NCBI GenBank assembly: GCA_020351895.1
Contig: CP070672.1
Span: 1 to 15,559 of the forward strand
DNA length: 15,559 nt
Origin: Thermoplasmata archaeon
Lineage (GTDB): Archaea; Thermoplasmatota; Thermoplasmata; GCA-020350865
Direction: 5' to 3'
How positions within the stretch are numbered: the stretch's first letter is position 1; every line of letters starts with the position of its first letter. Below are positions 1 through 7,000 of this stretch, in pieces. A model generated the notes under the pieces. That model searched no databases. It was not told the origin of the DNA and saw nothing but the letters and a program-made list of their open reading frames with translations. A program made the position numbers and the translations under genes.

Positions 1-14
1 CAAGATCATAAAAA

Positions 15-1880
15 TTACTCGTAATCATTATAAAGGATACAAGGGAATTTAAATGTCATACTACCTTCTATCTTTGTAGGACTTGTATCCAACGGATTTA
101 GAAAATCGACATTGTCCACCATTCTCTCTATCCTGGACAGATCGGTGGTTCCCCAGTAGTTGACCTGAGCATCGATACTGTCTTCCGAGGAAATTGCCAA
201 AAATGCATTGCCTAATATGCTGTTGTTGGATATCTTGTTGTCAGTTGAGGAATATTGATAAATGCCTTTCCAATTGTTTGTAATGGTGTTTTTGCTAATT
301 ATATTGTTCGATGAATCATCAAGATAGATACCATAATTATTGTCTGATAATGTATTATTTGAAATAATATTATTCGAGGAACTATATGAATCGATTCCCT
401 CTAACTTATTAGAGCAGATAGTATTATTGGTGATGGTAGCATTCGATGAGCTTCGTAGGACGATACCATCATCATTCAATGAGATAGTATTGCCTAAGAT
501 GATGTTATTGTCGGAAAATAATCGTAGAAGGAGGCCATTTTGATTGTTCGAGACTGTATTATTAGAAATAGTAGTGTTCAACGATTCCCATGTCTCAATG
601 CCATGCATATTATTTGAGTAAATAGAATTATTTGCGATTATTGTTCTTGATGCAGAATTTAATTCGATGCCATATTCATTATACGAAATATTGTTATGAG
701 TGATATTATTTTCCAAAGAGGTTTTAATATAAAACCCAAAAACATTATTTAGGGAAAACATATTAAAAGATATATCATTTGTATTGGAATCTTGAAGATA
801 TATTCCATCGCTATTATTCACGACATTATTTCTTTTAATGTGGTTAACATTGGAAGAATAAAGGTAAATACCTTTTTCATCGCTGAATGATATATTATTT
901 CGGGTTATATTTTGATATGAAGATCTGTAAACATTAATACCATGTCTTTTACCCGATGAGATATTGTTACTGATTATTGTGTTGTAATAAGAAACACCTG
1001 AAATAAAGATGCCGTCAATTCTACTCCCAAAAATAATGTTGGAAGTCACTGTGTTATTTTCTGAATCCGAGGAAATTTGGATGCCGTTCGAATTATTTAA
1101 GATTTCGTTTCCTACAATGAGATTATTGGAGGAATCATGAAGAATGATTCCGTGATCACTGTTGAAATAGAGAATGTTGTCGGTTATGTTATTGTATGAT
1201 GACCCGAAAAGATTTATGCCATATCGACCGTTAAATGATCTATTATTTCGCGATATAGTGTTATTGTATGGATTATACTGTAGATTTATACCTATCATAT
1301 CATTTGAAAAAATGTTGTTCTCTAGAATTATGTTGTTATTTGATGAATCCTCAATACGGATTCCATACCAATGATTGGAAGATATATTGTTGTTTGATAT
1401 GATATTGTTGTTTGATGACGGAAAAACATTGATTCCAGCGGAGTTAGCCGTTATATTATTGTTGGAGACTGTGCAGTTCTCAACATCATTTAGCTCCACC
1501 CCCAAATCTCCCCAATTCGAACCACCTCCTGTAAGAGTAAATCCTGTTAAATTCACCCAATCCGCTGAAATATGGACAGCATCAGCTACCCCATTTGCAT
1601 CAATTATCGTATTAGTTGTATCCTCACCGGTCAGATTTATCGTCTTATTCACAACCACATTTTCATAATAGATCCCATTGTAGACAAAAACCGTATCTCC
1701 TTCAGTGGCGTTATCGATGGCTTCTTGAATACTTGTGTAGGCACCGTTCGAACCCGTGGTGTTCACATACAAAGTCTCCCCCTCAACAACTTCCACTAAT
1801 CCAAATTTGAAATCGAGAAGGATAAATGAGGATAAGACAAGAATTAAACAGAATGCAATTGAAGTAATTTTCCTCTTCAT
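15..1880 (-). CDS. Secreted NosD-like parallel beta-helix repeat protein without C-terminal anchor domain
   Basis: This encodes a predicted exported right-handed beta-helix protein of 621 residues. Residues 1-33 form a signal peptide (MKRK followed by a hydrophobic stretch). Residues 36-112 are the block found in all three beta-helix proteins here (YVNTTGS, TSIQEAI, GDTVFVYNG, YYENVVVNKTI, WVNLTGF). From about residue 149 to 541 come about 18 rungs of 22-24 residues, each with a GI/GF aliphatic step then SSNN and N-x-ISNN turns (PbH1/NosD type). The helix closes with NYWGTTD near 574, followed by a short tail. No transmembrane segment or GWNL domain follows. Dozens of N-x-S/T sequons suggest heavy N-glycosylation. 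The start at 1880 is chosen over an in-frame ATG 21 nt upstream because it overlaps the stop of the preceding gene (ATGA), has GGAGGT 6 nt ahead, and begins the signal peptide directly. Substrate is unknown; NosD-type helices usually bind or process carbohydrate, or act structurally. Confidence 0.9.
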   Translation of the reverse strand: MKRKITSIAFCLILVLSSFILLDFKFGLVEVVEGETLYVNTTGSNGAYTSIQEAIDNATEGDTVFVYNGIYYENVVVNKTINLTGEDTTNTIIDANGVADAVHISADWVNLTGFTLTGGGSNWGDLGVELNDVENCTVSNNNITANSAGINVFPSSNNNIISNNNISSNHWYGIRIEDSSNNNIILENNIFSNDMIGINLQYNPYNNTISRNNRSFNGRYGINLFGSSYNNITDNILYFNSDHGIILHDSSNNLIVGNEILNNSNGIQISSDSENNTVTSNIIFGSRIDGIFISGVSYYNTIISNNISSGKRHGINVYRSSYQNITRNNISFSDEKGIYLYSSNVNHIKRNNVVNNSDGIYLQDSNTNDISFNMFSLNNVFGFYIKTSLENNITHNNISYNEYGIELNSASRTIIANNSIYSNNMHGIETWESLNTTISNNTVSNNQNGLLLRLFSDNNIILGNTISLNDDGIVLRSSSNATITNNTICSNKLEGIDSYSSSNNIISNNTLSDNNYGIYLDDSSNNIISKNTITNNWKGIYQYSSTDNKISNNSILGNAFLAISSEDSIDAQVNYWGTTDLSRIERMVDNVDFLNPLDTSPTKIEGSMTFKFPCILYNDYE

Positions 1881-3997
1881 AATGGGACCTCCCATACGCA
1901 CTCTATTTTTGCGTGAATATAATATCCTCTTCCAAATTTAAAATTATCTGATTTGCCCATTTCAATCCATTTTTGAGAGGAAGAATCATATGTCCAAATG
2001 GCATCCACTTGATTCTCAAAGGTAAGGTTGTTTAATCCCTTTGTTCTATTTTGGCACGTTTGAGATGGGTAGCCAATAAGGTTCCACCCAAGATGAATGT
2101 TTATAGTTTGATTCTCAGTAGATTTTGTACCAGGATATTGAAATAGAACTCCACCTGGTTCCGTAATATGAATCCAAAAGCCCATTGTGTGGTCGATTTT
2201 ATCCAAATCATTCAAATGAGAGGGCTTTTTCGTACTGTTGTGTTTCCAATGATCTGTAAAATCGGTTGCATTATACGATTGTAAGGCATCATATGAGCCT
2301 TCAATAGATTTAAAAACCGAACTTATGAATGTATCAGGCTGAATAAATGGGATTGAGATTAGATTCCAACCCTGATATAAATAGATATAATCTCCATATG
2401 GAGCCATGAGGGGGTAGAGAACCATGGAATTAATTGCAAACTCATATGGGGAATCTCCAATGCCGTCACTTCCATTGATGTCCTGATTTGGGCCGTTAAA
2501 TTTATCACTGCCTGTATAATCTGACCAGAAGTTTCCTCCATCCGGGTATCCATTATCCCAATGGTTACGAAAAGGTAAAGGGTAATCATCATATGCTTGA
2601 TATAAATTGCTAATGAAGTTGTTGTGATATATCCAATTGTCCAATGAACTTAATTCATAAGTGTATTTGATACCATACCATTTACTATGGGAGATGGTAT
2701 TGCCTATGATTTTGTTCCATCCACAATAATAAAGCCTTATGCCAATAAAGTTTTTGAATATTTTATTACCTGTATTATTGTTATAATCTGAGTATGCGAC
2801 CATGATACAAAATTGTCCATTTTCGGTGAGGTAATTACCAACGATTTCGTTATCATTTGAATAATAGAGATTGATTCCTTGGTAATTATTCATGGAAGTG
2901 TTGTTTGTTATATTATTTTTGTCGGATTCTATAAGATAAATGCCATCTTGATTATTCGATACAAAGTTAGATGAGATGTTGTTTGAAGTAGAAAAGTAAG
3001 TCATAATACCCCAAACATTGTTCGAGACATTATTCCTCGTGATATTGTTTCTATCAGAATGCCAAAGATAGATCCCCTCAAAGTTGTTTAACACGAAGTT
3101 GTTAGAGATGTTATTACATGAAGAAAAACCCAGTGAAATACCAAAAGATCCATTCATGAGAGTCTGGTTCTCGATATTAATATTTGTGCAATTGGCAAGA
3201 ATCACCTGTCCTGCTCCTGATGGTATTTTTCCAGCAGTTTGATTTTTCCAGTAGTACAAAGGCTTGCCGTTGAGGGTATTGGAAACATCAATATTATGTG
3301 TATTCCAGTTAGCAAGTAGGTCTCCAGAAATATAAATCCCTTCTCCAATCATCATATTGTCAGAAACATAGGTTTCGTTTGAATGATAGAGATTAATACT
3401 ATATCTTCGATATAAAACACTCCCCATTTTCGAAAAGAAATTATTATTAATATTATTCCTGATGGAATAGGAGACACGAATTCCAGATTGGTTGTTGGCG
3501 AAAAAGAAGTTATTATCTATATTGTTACAATGGGAAGAAGAGAGATAAATCCCATAGGAGGTGTTAGTTAAATGGTTACTATAGATCCTACATTCTTGAA
3601 CTTCGGTAAGTTCTATTCCTGCATACCCTGAGCCCTTACCACTCTGCATGACCGTGAATCCTGTAATATTTACCCAATCAACAGTTATCCTAATAACATC
3701 CTCATTTCCACCACCATCTATTACTGTATTTTCCTTATTTTCACCAACCAAACTTATAGTCTTATTAACCAGCACATTCTCATAATAGGTCCCATTGTAA
3801 ACAAAAACCGTATCCCCCTCACTGCTTACATTTACCGCATCCTGAATGCTGGTGTAAGCCCCTCCGGATCCCGTTATGTTCACATAAAGGATATCTCCTG
3901 ATGCTATTTCGATAATATCGAATGAAAAATCAAGAACTCCGAACATGGCTAAACATAAAAGTAGAGTTAGAAACACGGCCCTCAATTTCTTACCCAT
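1877..3997 (-). CDS. Secreted NosD-like parallel beta-helix protein with duplicated C-terminal GWNL domain
   Basis: This encodes a 706-residue exported protein. Residues 1-34 are a signal peptide (MGKKLR then a hydrophobic core). Residues 37-113 are the N-terminal block shared with the two other beta-helix proteins. Residues about 114-535 are a NosD/PbH1 helix; the stretch NGKPLYYWKN near 243 and the tract NFWSDYTGSD...GSDGIGDSPYE (489-519) are typical of archaeal NosD-like proteins. Residues 541-706 are a duplicated domain (GWNLISIP at 543, GWNLIGYP at 637) homologous to the end of the C25 peptidase encoded upstream. The stop TGA overlaps the start of the next gene as ATGA, so the two form an operon. 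A TATA box close to the ATG and lack of a clear Shine-Dalgarno suggest a leaderless or nearly leaderless mRNA. Sugar or protein ligand is unknown; a surface binding or processing role is inferred. Confidence 0.9.
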   Translation of the reverse strand: MGKKLRAVFLTLLLCLAMFGVLDFSFDIIEIASGDILYVNITGSGGAYTSIQDAVNVSSEGDTVFVYNGTYYENVLVNKTISLVGENKENTVIDGGGNEDVIRITVDWVNITGFTVMQSGKGSGYAGIELTEVQECRIYSNHLTNTSYGIYLSSSHCNNIDNNFFFANNQSGIRVSYSIRNNINNNFFSKMGSVLYRRYSINLYHSNETYVSDNMMIGEGIYISGDLLANWNTHNIDVSNTLNGKPLYYWKNQTAGKIPSGAGQVILANCTNINIENQTLMNGSFGISLGFSSCNNISNNFVLNNFEGIYLWHSDRNNITRNNVSNNVWGIMTYFSTSNNISSNFVSNNQDGIYLIESDKNNITNNTSMNNYQGINLYYSNDNEIVGNYLTENGQFCIMVAYSDYNNNTGNKIFKNFIGIRLYYCGWNKIIGNTISHSKWYGIKYTYELSSLDNWIYHNNFISNLYQAYDDYPLPFRNHWDNGYPDGGNFWSDYTGSDKFNGPNQDINGSDGIGDSPYEFAINSMVLYPLMAPYGDYIYLYQGWNLISIPFIQPDTFISSVFKSIEGSYDALQSYNATDFTDHWKHNSTKKPSHLNDLDKIDHTMGFWIHITEPGGVLFQYPGTKSTENQTINIHLGWNLIGYPSQTCQNRTKGLNNLTFENQVDAIWTYDSSSQKWIEMGKSDNFKFGRGYYIHAKIECVWEVPL
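1880..2377 (-). repeat. Duplicated GWNL domain at the C-terminus of the beta-helix protein
   Basis: Two consecutive units of about 70-95 residues both open with GWNL. They continue with a [YF]DA[LIV] segment and a W near its end, and close with a G-[FY]-[WY]-I-H strand (GFWIHI at 606, GYYIHA at 691). The block aligns over its whole length with the last 166 residues of the C25 peptidase; shared features include HLNDL/QLNDL, GFWIH, PGG, GLNN and the terminal W-x-VP-[LF]. I do not recognise a named Pfam family with certainty. Confidence 0.8.
1887..1892 (-). promoter_or_regulatory. Strong Shine-Dalgarno for the translationally coupled beta-helix gene
   Basis: The minus strand reads GGAGGT, then six bases (CCCATT), then ATG at 1880. 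It lies inside the last codons of the upstream gene, whose TGA overlaps the ATG as ATGA. This fixes the start of the 621-residue protein and argues that both beta-helix genes are translated from one mRNA. Confidence 0.8.
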
Positions 3998-4071
3998 ATC
4001 TATCCAAATATAGTATATAAATATTAATAATAGGTGTGTTGGTTTACATGTAAATCTTAGAAAATGACCAG
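3998..4071. other. 74-bp intergenic region with 12-bp palindrome
   Basis: This gap holds the 3' flank of the peptidase gene and the promoter of the beta-helix operon. A perfect palindrome TTTACATGTAAA occupies 4043-4054, about 31 bp (centre to centre) upstream of the TATA box, where an archaeal activator or repressor dimer could bind. No strong hairpin terminator is present; only a weak T-rich stretch (ATTTTCTAAGATTT on the minus strand) follows the peptidase stop, so read-through from the peptidase gene is possible. Confidence 0.45.
4014..4021 (-). promoter_or_regulatory. TATA box for the two-gene beta-helix operon
   Basis: The minus strand reads TTTATATA, the archaeal box-A consensus, centred about 20 bp upstream of the ATG at 3997. 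At that spacing the transcript would begin at or very near the start codon. This agrees with the absence of a good Shine-Dalgarno (only GGAT). The exact transcription start is an estimate. Confidence 0.5.
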
Positions 4072-7000
4072 TTAGAACGGAACTGCCCAGGTCTTTTCAA
4101 CCTTTGAATGAACCCAGTAACCTTTCCCGACCTCAAGGTAATCCGAGTCTCCAACATCAACCCATTCTTGGTCCACAGCATCAAAGCTTTGGATAAGATC
4201 GACTTCTGTACCGAAAATGATGTTGTTCAATCCCTCTATTCTTAATTTATCTGATAGGGAAGGAAAGCCCACAAGATTCCAGCCAGAATATAGAGTGATT
4301 CGCCTCTCCATGTAAGGCATTTTACCTGTATAACGGAAGGTGGTTCCCCCAGGCGTTATAACATGAATCCAAAAGCCCACTCTGGGATTTATCTCGTATA
4401 GGTCGTTTAATTGGGAAGGCTTTGAGACCTCGAAATGTTTCCAAGGATCGACCGCGTCGTTTGCGTCGTACCATTGAACTGCATCGTAATCTCCCTTTAT
4501 TGTCTCCAGTACAGAATCCAAGGATGTATCAATAGGTGTCAGATCAAGAGAAACAAGGTTCCACCCTTCTTCCAAATCCATTGAACTCGTGTAATGGAGG
4601 AATGACAAAGCCATCATGGCTTCAGGCGTTACTCGTGTGTAATTTTGTTGTTCATCCCAGCCCCCGGAAGTCTGATGCTGTGCAGCGCACAACCATCTCA
4701 CTCCTTCTTTTACATAGGGGCTCTCCAAGTCGAACACATAACCTGCCCTTGAAAGTGCGCGTAGGGTATGGGCTGTGGAAATGATATTGACATTGTGACC
4801 CCAGGCTGAATAGGGATATGAGCCGTCTTCTTCCTGTCTTCCCTTTAGGAACTCCACCGCGTCATCAACTGTCTGTCCAGTTGAACCATTCATAACCAAA
4901 GCTATGACAGGTACCGCAGTGTTTTGGATAAAGTCATCTGCCCAATTACCCACCTGGTATTCAGGATACACATTCCATCCATTACCCCAATTTCCATCCA
5001 TGGCCCAGGGAAGCCAGCTTCCATCCACACTTTGATTGTTAAAAAGCCACTGCACTCCATTTCCAATGGCCTCTCGCTCAAAGGGACCATCAACATTCGA
5101 TTGAATAAGGCCTATTATTCCCCAGGCAGTGTAACCGGCAATGGAAGGCATTCCCTTTTGTTTACCCCAGCCTTTGTCAAAATCAATTTCCTCAGACATG
5201 GTGCAGTTCCATTTATCACCGTCACCTCCATCATGGTAATCATCTATCCTCAACCATTGCCAACTGGGCTCATTATTGTAATATGGAGGCTTTAAGAAGG
5301 CCATATTGAACCACGATGACGAGGTTTTCATTGTAATGTTCAACTTAGCTGTTCCTGGATACATGGTGAAGTTCATCCAAATAGGTTCTACCTCAGTACT
5401 AAAGAAACCGTTTCTCTCCTCCCAATACAGTAGATCTCCGTTTTCATCATACTCTGATATATTGTAGAACCATGTGGTGTTGACAGCGGAATAGAAGTAC
5501 AAACCCCAGGTCTCAGGCTCATAGATCCAGTTCTGCATCTTACGAATAACCGAGCCTGCATCCACGACCTTTTGTGAAGTGCCACGACCGCATTCAGCAA
5601 GAGCCCAGACATTTTGAGCAAACTCATCAATCTCACCGGGAAAGCTCAGATCAAGATTGTCTTCCACGAAATCTGCGGCATCCTGTATTTCAGGCTCGGC
5701 AGGATCCACTCCTGACCATATTAAAGCCTGCATAGCCCATGATGTGTCGTTGCGGTTCGTGCCTGGTGGCCACGGGAAATCCCTCTCCTCCCATCCACCA
5801 TCAGGCTGCTGTCTCGGTAAAAGCCATTTCTCACCAAGATCCAAAATCTCGCGGATCACGACAACCCTCATATCGTCTGCTTTTGTCTCAAGGCTCCTTG
5901 CGAATCCCGAGATCTCAAGATCCACACCGTAAGTTCTATTAGGAAGGAATTCGGGAACGCTCCACGTGAAGTTCAGCCACGAAGTTCCATTGACAATATT
6001 GTAAGGATTGTACAGCTGATTACTCTGGTCCTCCACAATCAGAGAGGCTGAGACTGGGAAATCAGAGTATGCGAGATATCGGTAACCAACAGTGGCGGTA
6101 TCCTCTCTGAAATACAAGGGATGGTTGAATTCAACATCTAAAATTCGGATGCCCCTCACACCTGTTTCATCACCCACAGTAGAATCCATTAGGGCCCAAT
6201 CGATATGAAGACCAGCTGTAACATTATACGTCCCTGGTTCGAATATTGGTATGTCAACATCAATTGTTAAATCCAATGCAGTGGGTATTGAAACGACTGT
6301 AAATCCATAATAGTCAAAGGGTGTTTGATAGGGCTCATAATCCCGCCCCTGCAAATGAACCCAAACCTTTGCCTGGGGTATGGGTTCTATGAAATTATCG
6401 ATATGAATTCGGTAGGTCACTGTATCTCCCTCGATAACCTCGGAATTCAGCTGCTCTATCCAAAGTATGGAAGCACGATAGTCCACAAAGAAATAGGTGG
6501 GGCTTTCGTACACGAACTCCCAGTTTTGACTTGTGTTAAATATGCGCATTGAGAAGTTGTAGATTCCCCCAACTGCACCTGAGGGTACGGTCCAGTTCAG
6601 GAACATGGTTTCATGGATATCGTCGGGATCGTCGATATAGACCTCATCGAGATAATAGGTCCCCCCAAAATCATTATTAACCGAAAGATTAAGGTTCACT
6701 CCCCTTGGAAGAGCAGTGGATGGAAATTGAATTACCAGATTAAACGTAACCTGATCATCTTGATCGAATCCTATCTGGGGAACGAAATTTCCTGATTCAA
6801 ATATACCTGGTTCGACCTGGATCTTGGGAGGTACAATAGTAAGACCAACCTGGGGATCTCCCATGAGATTGTAGATCCTTACAAGATTCCCATTCAATCC
6901 ACGTAGATGGCATATGCCTTGGGTTGGCTCATCCCCTGAAAGAAGCATCTCGTTGTAAGCAGAAAAGAACCTACGATATAGACCCCTGGTACTGGAATAG

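Noticed and set aside
150..1480. CRISPR-like or satellite repeat array
   Set aside because: The periodicity is about 66-72 bp, but the units are degenerate and follow beta-helix codons in one long open frame; there are no identical repeats with unique spacers.
340..1668. Plus-strand open frames across the beta-helix gene
   Set aside because: They are antisense shadows of Asn/Ser/Ile-rich repeats, with no ribosome sites or recognisable domains. The same holds for the plus-strand frames in the other genes.
1881..1901. Longer start for the last beta-helix protein (ATG at 1901)
   Set aside because: It would add MRMGGPI before the signal peptide, and its codons are the ribosome site of the ATG at 1880.
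4582..5850. Active squalene/hopene cyclase or prenyltransferase
   Set aside because: The D-x-D-D motif is missing, and the domain is part of a secreted peptidase, away from its lipid substrate.
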